Assembly (NCBI GenBank): GCA_036346225.1
Contig: JARFIW010000139.1
Location: forward strand, 5,270,001-5,334,000
Origin: Platerodrilus igneus
Taxonomy: Eukaryota; Arthropoda; Insecta; Coleoptera; Lycidae
Length of the DNA stretch: 64,000 bases
Direction of reading: 5' to 3'
Shown here: in pieces, positions 37,001-52,000 of the stretch
Position numbering within the stretch: the stretch's first letter is position 1
Layout of the letters: each line of letters opens with the position of its first letter
Made by a program: the position numbers and the translations under genes
Notes under the pieces: model-generated
Seen by the model: the letters and a program-made list of their open reading frames with translations, nothing else
What the model was told of the DNA's origin: nothing
Databases searched by the model: none

Positions 37001-40000
37001 GAACAATCAAAGATTGATGGATTCGATCGAAAATATGAACGCTTCAATGTTCGCAAATATGCATTGGTTAAGTGATGATTTGGGCGTGGTTTCACAAAAT
37101 GTAAAAACGGGTACAGACGTGATTAATGTGCCTAAAATGGGCTTAGATCCGTTTAATAGTTTAATAGAAGGGGGTACAAACAACAGAGTCTGGATTCAAG
37201 GTAATGTTAGTACTAATAATAGCAACAGAAATTACATAACCCTTTAGAAGGACTTGGGGGGTACAAATTTACAGTTTACGCCGAAGGGCTCTGTCCACCC
37301 GGTAACTGTTATGAAAAAATTAGAAACTATATTTCAGGAAGCGGCTGTTCCTGAAGATAGGAAAATATCATTTGTAGTGAATTGATTGCATGGGTCAGCC
37401 CAAGATGGGGGGTCCTAAAAGAAAGTAGAGTAGAAAATTTTGTTGAATTTAAGAGGTTATTTTTGGAAAGATACTGGGATAAGAACGAAACCTTTTTTAT
37501 AAAATCAAATTTGGGTGTTACGAGCGCAGCTCAAAACCAGATTACTTTCTACAAATGGTAAGGGATGTGTGTTTTTTAGGGGAAACATTGCGAGAAGAGG
37601 ATATTGTGTCAATGTTGACCAAACATTTTGCAAATGAAATTCAATGAGGAATTTTAAATTGTGGCACTCAAACTATTGACGAAGTCGAGAAATATTTAAG
37701 AAAAATTGACAGTGCACATGAAAACAAATCGACAAATTGGAGGGATAGAAATGCAAATGCCGAAACTAACAATACGGTCCGTAACGGAAACGGTAGGTTC
37801 ACGACAAGCAGTAACAATACGGCTACTTCGCGTCCTACTACTAGACAAAATAATAATGGGTATCAGCAAGCCGAGAATAATCAAGGTTCGAGCGGGGCTT
37901 CGATTTCAAATCGGAATTCTTCCAGTGAGTCACCGTCGCAGGTGGCGACATTATTTTATAGTGATGGTTTAAAACTGCCTTTAGGGGTAGAACCAGAACA
38001 AAAGCCCATCAATTTTGTTCCGATGTTAAACCTAGTAAATTCGATCAATGTTGATGTTTTGGTGGACTCAAGAGAGTCAAATAACTTGTGTGTCGAAAAA
38101 AATTTTAGATAAATTAAGGGAGCTCGGGGAAACGATCCCATGTTTACTGTGTAAGTCCATCACCTTAGTTTGGGCCCTCGGTAATAAGAATTGTGTCGTA
38201 GGGGAGCAAGTATTTCTGAAATTTTGCTTTGAGGATTTTGAAATATCATATTTGTGCATTGTGGTGCCAAACCTGATCCGGAACATCATTTTAGGTTGTG
38301 ATTTCCTGGCAGAAAACCAGATAATTATTGATTTTACGGAGCACCGGTTAAAGGGAAGTTTCGAAGGGGTTACTGGGGCACTAAATTTTGGAATAGAACC
38401 AAATCCCGATGGGAACCTAGTCGTGAGTGAGGTAGCGGTTCCGGTTGAAAAAAATTTTAAATAGGAGAGAGTAGTTACTCCCTATCAGGAAGAGGAAATT
38501 AGAGCAGCTGCTATGCAGGCTGAAGCTTTTACTGAAAGTGACAGAGAAAAACTTTATATGCTGTTAAGTAAATTTAAAAATGTATTCTCGAATCAACCAG
38601 GACGGATAAATGTGTATATACATGAAATCGAATTGCATGACTATTTCCTCTTTTATGTTACAGCTTATCCTATCCCGTATGTGCATAGAGAATAGAGAAG
38701 AAGTTAGGAGGCAAATTAAGGAAATGCTGGAATGGGATTGCATAGAATGTAGGCAAACAATATGTCAGTCCGTTAGTAGTGGTTAAAAAACAGAATGGGG
38801 GTATCAGGGTATGTTTAGATTCCCGTTTCTTCAATCAGAGGATGGTAAGGGACCATGTAGTGCCTAACCCATCTGAACTATTGAATAACTTTATGAATGG
38901 TCAATGTTTGAGTACCATTGACCTAACAGCTAGTTATTGGCAGATTCGCATTGAGCCGATGCATCAAAAATTTACAGATTTTAGTTATGAAGGGCGGACA
39001 TACGTGTTCAAGGTTCTTCCGTTTGGATTATGTACGCCGGTAGCCTCATTTATACGGGGATTAAGTCAAATATTGGGCCCGCATACGGAATTCTACTTTA
39101 TACTGTATGTCGACGATTTGTTGATATACTCACGACACTTGGATGAACACTTGGTTCATCTGGAAACTATTTTTAAAAAATTTCAGGCAGCGGAAATCAC
39201 AATCAAATTAACAAAATCGCATTTCGTTCGGAAATCAATTAAATTTCTGAGTCATTTTATATCGGATGAAGGAACTACCATGGATCCTGCTTGGATAGCG
39301 GCGATTCAGGAATTTTCCATTTCACGGAATGTACGACAACTTCGTGCATTCTTAGGCGTTGTGAACTTAGATAGACGGTTTTGTAGAGATTTAGCTTCTT
39401 TAACCACCTTGTTGTTACAGTTGTTAAAAAAGGGGATTAAATGGAATGGGGAAGAGGGGGGGGGAGTAACAACAAAGTTCACTTGAAAGATTAAAACAGC
39501 TTTTTTATCAGTGGTATTGCTAAGACACCCGGATCCACAAAAGGCTTGTTGTGGTAGTCTTAAGGGTGCAAGATTCTAAGCGTTACCTGATGCGGCTAGA
39601 GGTAGTGGGGTGCGCTAAGCGAATGTGTGTAAAAGGCAGTGTCGTCTGGAGTGTGGATTGATATAAGTGTGCATACTCGAAACTTCACGGTTTTGCGAGT
39701 ATCGCGATATTAAATTAAGTTGTTTATGTCAATGTATTTTGGGTGAGTTACCCTTTTATTCTGTTTATGAGCATTGGCCTTGGGTCCATTTAGTTACTGA
39801 ATTGTAAGAATAATTTCACTGTTTTTATACAGCGGTATCGACCCCGCCACGTATTTGAATTTAAAATTAAATGGTTTCACGTGGATGGAACTTTTAATTT
39901 TCCAATAAGACACCCACAAACAAGAGTGTCTTGCTGCAACGATGAGTTCCAGGTAATCAGGTAAGGAGCGTTACATAATGCAAGCGTGCATGATACATAC

Positions 40001-43000
40001 AGCCCACGCTTCACTGTTTTAATCTTGACTCGTGCACCCCAACAGCACACTATTCCATCTTCTTTTAACATGGTAGGTTTTCAAACGAAGTAAACACCTT
40101 CAAATTGCACACTATAACTATAAATTCCATAATCATACACTACTTTAATATCAATATTAATTACGAATTTCGTTTAGATATAATACAGAGACATGTCACA
40201 TTACCCCCTTGAGATTTAGTTTCGGAGATGAGTACTCTCGTACTCCCAAAGGAATCTCAATTAAAACTTAGGTAGTGAAATTTCCACTATTGGTAGCTCT
40301 TCCAAGGGATACATGACTTTTAAATTATAAATACTTAATACTTTACCCTCGTCTGTACTAATTTTGCGAGAGTTTAGGCCAGCAATCCGAGAAATGCGAT
40401 ACAAAACATTGTATAATAAAAACGTCTTTATTTCGGCTTCATCAGCAAATGACTGAAGATGTGTTTTAATATATACTTGATCCCCTTCCGTAAATTTTGT
40501 CAACAATTGATTGTTACAATCAAATTTCAATTTTTGTTTATTAGCCGTATTTAAAAATCTTTCTCATGCCAAAACAACTATTTGAATACAATTTGCGCTT
40601 CTCGAATTGCAAACTTAATCTCTTTAAAATGAATTCACTACTGTAATAAATAAAATCTATAGTAAGGTTTTAATGAACAGAACTCAACATATATCAGTTC
40701 AAATTTTTGACATTAACTGACATTTCACAAATAAAATAACACAATCAACTTAAGTTCAGTTATTACCAGACTACTTTTACGAACATGTACCTCAAGTGGT
40801 TTCAAACCAGTACTCCCATGTACCGTTTCATTCAACCAAATTGAATCCACCTAGTGTGTAGTTTAAACCATAACACTAGCAATAAACGTATGTTTCCTGT
40901 TTACCCATTCAGTACTATTCCCATAGGAGTCATATAAAGAAGTATGCAAAACCTTAGTTAGTTCTCCTCCAATAACAATTTTTCCCAAGTTTTAATAAAC
41001 TGAGTCCTTTATTTGTTAAGATTGCTGTTGGTTTCGCAATGTTTATAATCATTTGTGCTATACATTGCATATGTGGTCATGCATCGCAATAGATACAACA
41101 GCACTAACTTAGAAAACATATCTATTATGACAGTCAATTGTGTCAACCCTCCCCTCGAACATGGTAACGGACTAACAAAATCTATACAAACTAATTTTCT
41201 AGGTTGTTCTGGTACAACACAGTGCATTTTTCGTTTATTCATGCATCACATTCCGTCACAGCATGACGGATGTCTTTTTACATCTTTGGCCAAAAGAAAT
41301 GAACGCTTAAATAAAATTACTTTTAGCTGCTCCGAAATGTTTTCTATCCTCAAGTTTTCATTTTATTAATTTATCCATTGTTACTTTTAGCACATAATTT
41401 CTAGACCCTCTTTATCACTACCCTTATGATAATGTATTTCATTATCTATAAAATACTATAGTGAACTTTTAGTAACATTTTCTTCACTTTGTAGCTCGGA
41501 CAGTATTTTACTACACAACACATTCTTTTATTGATTTTTTCGCAAATTCGCTCAACTTTTCACTTTAATTCTATACGCCTCACTTCTCTCTATTGGATAG
41601 ATCGTTATATTTTTATCATCACTTGAAATCTCAATTTTATTATGTAAATCTACCGGATAACGTGATAAACGATCTGGAATTATGTTCTCCTTCCCAGCAC
41701 GTTAATTGTGAATTTAATAAATGACATCTTAATAAAAAAAGACAATGCATTATAGTCAATAATTCTAGTTAGTGGTTGGCCTAACACCAATGCTTCTTTT
41801 AATTCACTACCTTTAAGTGTTCTACTAATAAAGGCTAAAATTTTCTTTTCAGTTATATTTGAGTCAATTAGAAACATGTTCCTATCCCATAACCTAAACT
41901 AATGAATTGGATAAAAAAATGCGATTTTAACATTGGATGACTAAGAAAATAACTATTTAAAGACATTTTCTTAAAATTTTCACAATTTACTTGTTTGATA
42001 TTTATCCAATAACCCTCTAAAATTTTCTTTATAAGTTTTAATAAGGGAATTGTAAAATTGGTACAACAAAATGTCTATCGTAATTACACATTCTTAAAAA
42101 GGACCGTAAATGTTTTGTATTCCGTGACTTTGGGAATTCTGAATTGAATGTATTCTCGTCTCGTTAAGACAGATGCCTTCTGGAGTAATTGTGTGACCAA
42201 CAAAATTGATATTTTCTTAGGCAAATTCATATTTTTTAGTTTGATCGTAATTTCTGAGGAAAATACTCGAATATTAAATTTATATGTTTAAGGTGTTCAT
42301 CCACCATACGCGATGTTACCAAAATATCATCTAAGTAGGGGGTTGCAAATTTTAATATTTCTTCTCCTAAATTAATAGCTAATTGCCGTATAAAACTACA
42401 GATGTACTTAACTCAAAATGCAACACCCAGAATTAGTAAGTATTACCTTCAAATTGAAAACCCATATGCTTCCTATACTCCTCGTGTATTGGCATTTACC
42501 AAATAGCTCCCGCTAAATCAACCCTACTAATTTGATTCGATCTCTTTAAAAAATAAGTTTTTCTGTATTAGGCGGCATTAATTTATATCCCACCATTTTT
42601 TAATTTAAATATCATGCATCGAGACATACTTTGATCTTTTTTGATAAGAACGACCAAGGAGCTAATGTTATTCAGTGCATGCAGATTCAGTGACCCCCCA
42701 GTCCAACATTTCTTTAATCTGGGATCGTGCTAATTTTTTGTCAGCACACAGAATTGTGTATGATTTTAAACAAAACAGCGTACTATCTTTTAATTTGAAC
42801 GCATGCATTCTTACGGTTTAAAAACTCGATAAATACAGTTAAAAAGTCGATAAATACAACACCGCAAGCGGGGTTTACTAGACACCACCGGCAGTTGGTA
42901 GCGCTAATCTTATACAGATTTTAGGCGCGCTCATCTGCCAATGATGTCACCAATGCACAAATTACGACGCAATTATCGGAAAAATATATAAAGTTAAGGC

Positions 43001-46000
43001 AATATATTCTAATGCAATTACTCACATGAATATGTCTTTGGGTTAAAGTTGGCTTCTATTCCAAGTCCATCAGGGCTACGGAGGGCTCTTTTGAGGTAGT
43101 TAAAGATGGTACGCCCGACGCTCTTCCAAAGCGTTCGGACCAGCTCCGGCAATCATGAGTTCGTCATCCAGGGTCGTGGAGTACGGTTCGCCGAAGGCTG
43201 CAAATTTCTCCTACCTATGCAGGGATTGGATAAGGAAACAAGGTATAAGGGGCGACAAACAGATAAGCAAGCAAGGAAATCTACATAGATAAGATAAGGC
43301 ACGATACGATACCTAAAGCGTCCACTTCACTCGATAGTTCAGGCAAAAAAGCCACGTTATAGCGTCTAACGGAAATTTCTTCCCACTTTTGTCTTTTTTC
43401 ACGTCGGCGCGAAGTTATTCGTCCAACCCACTATTGACGTGATGGAAATACGCGCACTGCGTCTTTTAAATTTGTGGCGCGAAACTTCCGCACATCAAAA
43501 TTAACCTAAGACATGTTTAAGGGCCAATTTGATTGGCACGTAACAGCATATATTTGCCTATCGGCTCTGGTTGACCAGAAAAAATATTTTTGTGCTGATT
43601 CAACACTTGCAATAAATGTTCTTTCTGATCACTATTAAATAACGTTGCTTTTGCTACAGCATCCTCCCTATCCTTAACTCTCTTGGGTTCTTGCTTCTGC
43701 CTCACCACTACAGGCCAATTCGTTTCAGATACCCCTCTGTTTATTAAAAATGTTTTTTGATGTATCCTCTAAAAATTATAATTTGTAAACATTATTGCCT
43801 TTAAAAACTATTAAATTGCGACTCCAAAATGTTTTTTTAAACTTTTTGCATTTCTAACCAATCACACCCTAAAATTACTTCAGGATACAATCCTGGAACT
43901 ATAATAAAAGGTACTGAAAATTTTCAAACCCAACACACAATAATGCTTGCTTTTTAATCTTTCAAGTGCCGCTTCCTAATCCATCACTAATTGTAATACT
44001 ATTAATGGGAAAAATTGGTATTTTACTCACCTGTATAATTACTTTAAAAACAGTTTGAGATAGACAATTAAATTGGCTACCAGTATCAATCAAAGCTTTA
44101 TCTTTTACATTATTTATATCCACATTTATGCTGGTAAAATAATCGGCATTAATACTTCTTCTTCGGCCTCCAAAAGTAAAGTGCACTACGGTTCTCGATT
44201 AAAAAGAGTAGCAACCATCTTCTCTTTTTTTATTAAATTCGCGTTTGGTAGTTTTGATACATAACACCCTCGTTTTCATTATTCTCAATAAATTGTCTAT
44301 TTCACCCATTCTCGCGTGCAATCCCCTGCCTTTCAATATATCCTCTATAACTACCTTCTCATTCCTCTTCATATGTTCAACCTAGTTGTCTTAAAAATTC
44401 TTCAATCTCATTTATTTTGACACGTCTTAAATTTAACATCCCTTGCCTCATTTCTGGAGAAAAAAAATGTTGCCTCGACATTCCCACCAACTCCATTTCT
44501 GTCAATTTACTAGTTAAGTATGACGTTTCACCAACTAATTTCAAAAATAATCTGCCCAACTACCACTTTCGTATCCCCTGTACTTAATTTTATAACATAT
44601 ATTATGTTCCTCTTTGGCACTGAAATACCTACACATAAAATATTCGGTAAACTTCTCATAAATATTAAAAAATCTTCTTTTGCTTTTACCCAATTACTAG
44701 CTGGTCGATCCCCATAAACAATTTGCTGCAAAGAACATCTTCTTTTGTTTAGGTACACCAGCCTCATTGAAAATACTAGTGAATTTCCACATAAATTCCG
44801 ATGGAGAAAATGTTAACGAATTAACTCCCACCCTTCATCTTTGCATAGTGATATATAACTGTGATCATATATTTGACAAGTTTGTTGTACTTTCTTTTCA
44901 TTTCTAGCAGTTAATTTTTCCTCGTTTTCGATTTTTTTTATGAAATTACTGATACTTTGTTCTATAAACTTCATACTTTGCATTAATCATTCTAAAGTAT
45001 CATCAACTGCATGCAAACTAACATCACTTTCATTATCTGTTTCTTTAATAGTCCGTTTCATCTTTCTATGTGATATTTTTGTAATTCAAATTTACCCTCA
45101 ATTTAATTATAACGTAATTTTACCTCGAAGGTAATTCAAACAATTATTGTTGATTTACTCCTCACAACATACCCTTCTCCTTACAATAACCAATCAACTT
45201 CCTTATAAACTACGATTAAACTTTTTACTAAATATCTAAAATTATTCTATATTAAAAATCTTATAACTTAATTAACGTCTCCATGACATAACTCACAATT
45301 AGTTAGTGGTCTGGCATGTTGGCAGCGATTCGCTGCTTAAGCCTTACCATAACATATAATTTAACACTTTTCCTTTTTTGGAGGGGATAACCAGGTAATA
45401 GTTCATTTCCTTATAAATGGAAATCATGTAACCATGTTGGAGTTCTTTAACAACCATCAGGTTGCTAATATCTATGTAGAGCCAGGTAGATAAGAAAAAG
45501 ATAGTAGAGTACAGGAAGACCTAGACCAAGCTATATTAGTCAAATTATTAGAAATTTAGGTTGTAAAGGGTATTGTAGAACTTTTTAGATTAGTACAGAA
45601 TAGAAAAGAAGTTAGAGCTGTATCAAACCGACCTTAAATAAGGTCGAAAACAAAATTATGGAAAGTTTTATAGTAGCCCAACAAATCAAGGTATATCAAA
45701 CCTCATTAACACGGTTTATCCAACCGACTCTAAACAAATGCAAGTGTTAATCTGTTTAAAATTAAACTATCCCAAATTGGGTGCCAAAATTTACATTACT
45801 CTTTCTCTCTCTTTTTTTTCTCTCTCTCTCTCTCTCTCCTCTTTCTCTTTGTCATGCATAGGTTCAAACAGTGACAGCAACCTAAACAATATCAGAACCT
45901 ATTAACATTTATTTCTGCAAACTCAAGCAAACAAATAATCAAATAATCAAATAAAACTATGGTCATACAGCAACAATTCAAATAACAAGCTTATCCTAAA

Positions 46001-49000
46001 AGTAAAGTTTAATCCCTACACCACATTCCTGAATTAATAAAATCAATAAAATATACCACCATGAAATATTCTTAAATACAATCTTTAACCATTCCGAATG
46101 GACTTGCACCTTGAAGAAGTTCTAGACTGCTAGAACGGATGGAATGGCTTCTGCATTTCCATGACCTAAAGAGCCAAACTACATATTAAACCAAAGTAGT
46201 AGAGTCTATAGTGAGGAACCAGAATAAGACAGGTCCCAGAAAGAGGGCAGCGACTCTTTCGGTACTTAGATTGGCAGAAACGATAGGGGTCGGTATGGCA
46301 TTTTAAGACACACTACCGCAACGTGGAAGGCAACGGGAAACTACCACATTACCTTCCAAGTACACAATATATGTGATTTTCCAATGCTCCTACCGAAGGT
46401 ACTACATTGCCCAGGGAGCGAGTTTTTTTTACTTGGAAAATTTGGAATTTTGCCAAACCCTTGCTGTTTCAAGCAAGGTAGGGATCTTTAACGTGCGTGA
46501 CAACACTCACATATGTGACCTCCACTATACCTCTCATCCGAACGAGTGCGTATTTTTGTGAAAAATGCTCGCCTAACATTTTTCAAGCGGAAACCCGGGA
46601 TCTTGGGCATAGTAGTCACACACATACCATCTATGCCACGGAGTCCCAAGTACACAGCATACTTAAATTGTATTTAAGATGATGACATTCTCTGGGGTAA
46701 AAGATTCTGAAGGTAAAATAGTTCCCCATTCGGATCTCCAGGAAGGGATAACTTCGGAAGATGTGATCAGAAAATTTAGAAAAAGAATCTAGAACATTAG
46801 GCAAGTCGGAGCGTGGAATGTCAGAAGTATTAAGCAAGTAGGTGGGCTAGAGAACTTAAACATTGAAATAGATAAGTTAGCACTAGACATAGTAGGGATC
46901 AGCGAAGTTCGGTGGTCAGAGATGGGGGATTTTTGGAGTGGAGACTATAACGTAATTCATACAGAATCAATAAAAAGAAATTCTGGTGTGGGGATAGTTA
47001 TGTGAAAAAGATAGGACAAAGTGTAAAAAACTACTTACAAAGGAACGAAAGAGTACTCATGGTTAGATTAGAATCTAAACCGGTAAGTACAATAGTAATA
47101 TAAGTATACATGCCCATCTCTAGCTACAGTGAGGAAGAGGTAGAGGCAATCTACAAAGATATCGAAGACATACTAAGATACCTAAAAGGACACGAAAATT
47201 TAATAATTACGAGGAATTTTAATGCAGTGGTAGGTGAGGATAGGGAAGGAGCAGTAGTAGGTTTATTTGGTTTAGGCACGAGAATGACAATGCAATGTTG
47301 TGCTTCAGATGTATGAGGATGATAGCACGGGCAGACAAAGTTAATAACAAATAGGATATAGATGTAGTAGAGGAATAAAGTTATCTGTGAAAAACAAAAC
47401 AAAAATAGGAGAAATAGAAGGGCAGGATACGTTCTAAGGCATTTTTGGGGAATAGTACGGGATATATTACAAGCAGAGATAGAAAAAAAGAGGTAGAGGT
47501 AGACCGAGATCAGACTTTCGCACTCAGATAGTGATAGATGCAGACTGTGCGAATTTCAGGGAAATCTGTAGGTTAGTATAGAATAGGAAACAATGAGGGT
47601 ACGCGACTAACCAGTTTCGGGACTGAAGACCTACTGATGATGATGATATTTGCTTAGAAATTATTTGCCATTACAAAGTAGGATTACATTAGTCAATTCT
47701 CTGGTTGTTGCAATTTCAAATTATGCAGTAACAGCAAAGCAAACTAATTAACTACAGCGGACTACAAAACAGCTGTATTAGATTCATATATAAATGACAT
47801 AGATTTGATTATGCTTCACCGTATCGTAATAAATTACTTTGGCTCATGAAGGAGAACCGCAGAAAATTTTATAGAGTCACATTATTATATAAAACTCTTT
47901 AAAGCAGTCATTGTCATTTCTTTCTGGGCACAGATATGCTACAAGATCAGAGGATAGCCAAATATTATCTATTCCCAGCATCATACAAATTATTTGTCTA
48001 AATCTTTTTAACACAAGTTTTGCGCTAGTGGAACCAACTACCTGCCAAAATGCGTATTGTTTAACATTACACTCTTTCAAACATAAGGCTAAACAATTTT
48101 ATATTCAGTGGCAAATGAGGTAGGTATTTGCATATATTTCGTTAATGGTGTTTTTAGGACAAAGGCAAGTTCAATTAAATGTCTTTTATTTATCGTCCTT
48201 AACTTTCTGATTCCTTTATTGCTTTGCATTATGATGAATGGAAGCTATATACTATAAATAAATCGTTAATGGAATAGTTTGAGTTGTACCTCATTGATTC
48301 AATACTCAGGTTATGTATTTCTACTGTGCAAAGTAGTTTTTTTAGTTCCATTAAAATTTTCGATGGCGTGTTAGATTACATTAAGTTGCTTACAGTGGGT
48401 AAGCAGAGATCGCCACTGACGATATACCTTAATCTTTGTTGATTAAATTAAGTATTATACATATTGATGCATATAAAATTTATTTATATTGTATAGTTCT
48501 TGTTCCACAATAAAGTTTAGTAATAATAATACATAAACTTTATGCCAATTCACCTATTGTCATCTGTATTACCACCAAAACATTTTAAAATTCCGTGTGC
48601 AGATAAGAAGTGATGACTCTCATTTTCCCACCAATCAACAAGAATTCTAGTTTGAAACTTAATCATATCCGAATTACTCAGTGTTGAAATTACTATGTGT
48701 GCAATGAAACCCATGTGAACAGTTTCTGTGTTATCAACACTTAGTGCTATTTACCCATAAAAATCATGATCAAACAGTGAGCGGTGTTCTTAGAAACGGC
48801 ATTAACTTTGTTTTTATTTGGAAGTAATTTATCCATAACCGTGACAAGAAACTCCAAAAAAAAACCAAATATTCAGAGAAGATTCTTTTATATCTGCCAA
48901 ACAAATTCAAGGTTATGATAAATTTCCATTCATAATTGAATAATAAATAATATTGCTTGTTTTGTACAATGAATATGCGGTATAGTGGATAATAATCTAC

Positions 49001-52000
49001 ATGTTATTTGTATATAAGTAATTAAAATAAGGATTCAAATTAATTAATTTAAACAAAATTACTCTTATAATGAAATATGGAAAAAGGATTCCTGTGAAGA
49101 TAATGCCAAACATGCAATTTTAACTAAAATTCACAGAAAAGTTTTAATAAGGTTACCAATTCTGTAAGGCGTAGAGACATTCGACTACTTCATTTAATAT
49201 CTAAACCTATTCAATGAAAACTGATGTATCAGAATCATAAAATTTAATTAGTTGCTTTTAAAATTAGGAACGGGTTCTTGACACTTTAGGAAATGAACAA
49301 ATAAGTGTAAAACCATTAGACACGCTAATGGTATAAAATACATTACACACTGCTACAGGAACTTTAAAAATCTAAACAAATCACTAGACAGAGTAAAATA
49401 CATAATTCACTACAATTTTTATATTTTTTAGCCCATATATTACCCGGACTACTTCTATTTGGAGTACTTTTGGTTGGATGTGATGCCACATTGTGTATAG
49501 TATTATTAACCTTATCCATGGGCTTAAATGGTGCATCGTCAATAACAAATTTACAAAACAATCAAGATTTAGCACCAAATTTTGCTGGTACTATTTATGG
49601 AATAATTAATTGTTTTGGTAGTACGAGCGGTTTCTTTACTCCAATGCTCACTGGATATCTCACTTATGAACACGTAAGTTAACTTTAAAGATTCTCAAAT
49701 GCTTTAATTGTAATATGAGGTATAAATATTATATAATCTGAAATCTACCAATATTATAGCTACATGCTTAAAAATGTATGATACATTTGTTAGGCCTTCC
49801 TTCTTTTTATGTGAATCACTTAATTTAATACTGTGCTGTAGATGGACTAAATTCCACCAGAAAGAAAGAAAGCCTAATGCTGCTTGTAGGGTGCGTTTGC
49901 CATGTAGCTAGTCTTATCATACCTATCAGAGCATGGGAGTGGGTTGCAAAGAAAAGTTTATTATATATTGTTCTTACCTTCGTAGGAAAGAACTGTTTCT
50001 TGTCTTTGTTATGAAATATCGTTATATAATTAGATAAGTAAAACATAATAGTTGGATTCAACACTTTAATCAAACTAGAACACCTGTATTGGCAAACCGA
50101 GACAAAACAGTAATGTTAAAACTAAAACAATTGTTCTGTATCGAACCTATAAACGTACTTCTGACACCAATAATGAGCTCGCTTCTATAGGAGAAACAAT
50201 AATAAACACTTCTGACTAATCATACAGTATTCTCCATAAACACACAAGAATAGATTCAGTAAATGTTAAGTTAAACTATTTATGTTTAGTAAATCCAAAG
50301 TGTACAATTTCTTTTTATACTTCACTACTTCATTTATTGTAACAAGCCTGAACGTTATTGGTCAGCAAACAGTGGAAAATAATTGCATAAATACCTGGTT
50401 ATATTTTCTACCGTTATTGCAATCAATCATATTAATAGGAAATTCTACGTTCCAAAGGCATACTTAAAGGTTTCCAATAGTAGAATAAATATAGTGTGTT
50501 CGGGTGTACTAAGGTATACTTTGAAGATTTTAATAATAGGCCAATAGGTTAGATTGGGCTGGTTTTAATTGATTAAATAACCTCGACTATTACTTGATTA
50601 GTAGGTTGTTGCTAAAAAATGAATATAAGCCAAAATAGAAGAAGACACAACTTATCCCACAATAATCCAATTTGCTATAATGATGACGTCATCTCAAAGA
50701 GCAAGTTCACTGCATCTGTACAAAATCAGAACACCAACAGAGGTCTAAAATAGCAAATATAACCCTACAAACTCTCAACCCATTTCTTCAACTTGTTAAT
50801 GAGGTTATACAGAGTGTTTTGAAACATCGTTTAAAGATTTTAAGGAAATGTAGTACGATTGAAAATAAGGTTGAAACTCATAATAAACATATGTTCACAA
50901 ATTAACTGTTTACGAGATAATAAATAAGTTAACGATAACATATCCCAGTAAACGGGTGCTTATCAGCTTTTGGTTTATAACAGTTTAATTTCACTTTTGT
51001 GCAATTTGTAGCAATTACAATGGTTGCGTATTCTAATACTGAAATGAGCGATATGGTGTTCATGTACGGTCGTGCTAATGGGAATTCTTTACAAGCACGT
51101 CACTTCTATACTGAAACGTTTCCTGATCGTCAACTGCCTTTGCATGTGATGTTTCAGATGGTGTTTCAATGCCTAAGAGGAACTGGTTCATTTGAGGAGC
51201 AGTCTTACGTTACTCAGAGAATAGCATGTACTCCACAGAGAGAAGATCGAATGTTGAATATCATTGATGAAAAATTTTGACTCAAATGGGTATTAGCAGT
51301 TGTCTTGTTTGGAGAACCTACCATATTCAATGGGTACAAGCACTCACGGCTCCAGATTATCAAGCGAAAATGACTTTCTGTGAGTGGTTTTTGCGAACAG
51401 CTGCTGATCGGCAAGATTTCGCTGATAACATCCTTTTCACTGATGAAGCTAGTTTTACTAAAAATGGAATATTTAATTTCCACAACAATCACATTTGGTG
51501 TGACGAGAATCCTCATGTTATCGTTGAAGTCAGACACCAGCAACGTTTCTCTCTAAACATCCGGCTAGGCATGATAGGGGAGCGGTTTTTAGGTCCGATT
51601 GTTTTGCCACAATACTTAACAGGTCTTGCATACCGTTCATTTACTTTTCCAATGCTCCACCAGTAGGTACTATATTGACCAGGAGGCGGGTTTTTTGTTG
51701 CCTGCAAATTTAGAATTTTGCCGAACCCTTGCCGTTACAGGCAAGGTAGGGATCTTTAACATGCGTGACAACACTCACACACAGGACCTCCATTTAACCT
51801 GTCATCCGAACAAGGGCGTAATTTTTGTGAAAAATGCTCACCTGCCATTTTTCAAGCAGTCGGCCGTGTCGGGATTTGAACCCGGGACCTTGGGGTCCGT
51901 AGTCTTACGCTTACTACATTGATCCACGGCGACGCCGGTCTTGCATACCTTACATGTGATTTTCCAATGCTCCACCCGAAGGTACTACATTGGCCAGAAA

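Larger units (their letters stand above)
36225..39566 (+). mobile_element. gypsy-like LTR retrotransposon A, 3'-truncated
   Basis: Plus-strand order: LTR ending GGGCACGTAACA at 36800, leader, gag, protease, reverse transcriptase, then an abrupt end where the gypsy B LTR begins at 39567. No RNase H, integrase or right LTR follows. A TATA-like TATATAAAAACCCCC near 36335 suits the plus-strand LTR promoter. The left border of the LTR is not certain (between 36165 and 36230). Confidence 0.8.
39567..45061 (-). mobile_element. gypsy-like LTR retrotransposon B with nested solo LTR
   Basis: Minus-strand gag (from 45061), protease (about 44186-43962), RT (43708 to about 42000, interrupted by a solo LTR at 42809-43545), RNase H (about 41877-41680), integrase core (41242-41009), integrase C-terminus (40530-40261), a polypurine tract (CAAGGGGGTAA near 40208) and one LTR (40200-39567). 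The 5' LTR was not found to the right, where repeats and another LINE lie. All genes are broken. Confidence 0.82.
31976..49431 (+). other. intron 5 (about 17.5 kb)
   Basis: GTAAGT to TTTTTAG. The phase-1 junction joins exons 5 and 6 through a serine codon. It contains the hairpin/tyrosine-recombinase element, gypsy A, gypsy B with a solo LTR, several repeats and LINE copy A. Stretches 33823-35045, 35253-35566 and 47651-49431 are AT-rich with nothing recognised. Confidence 0.85.

Noticed and set aside
45771..45795. Possible primer-binding site (minus strand TTGGCACCCAATTTGGGAT) for gypsy B
   Set aside because: The DNA beyond it does not match the gypsy B LTR, so it cannot be tied to that element.
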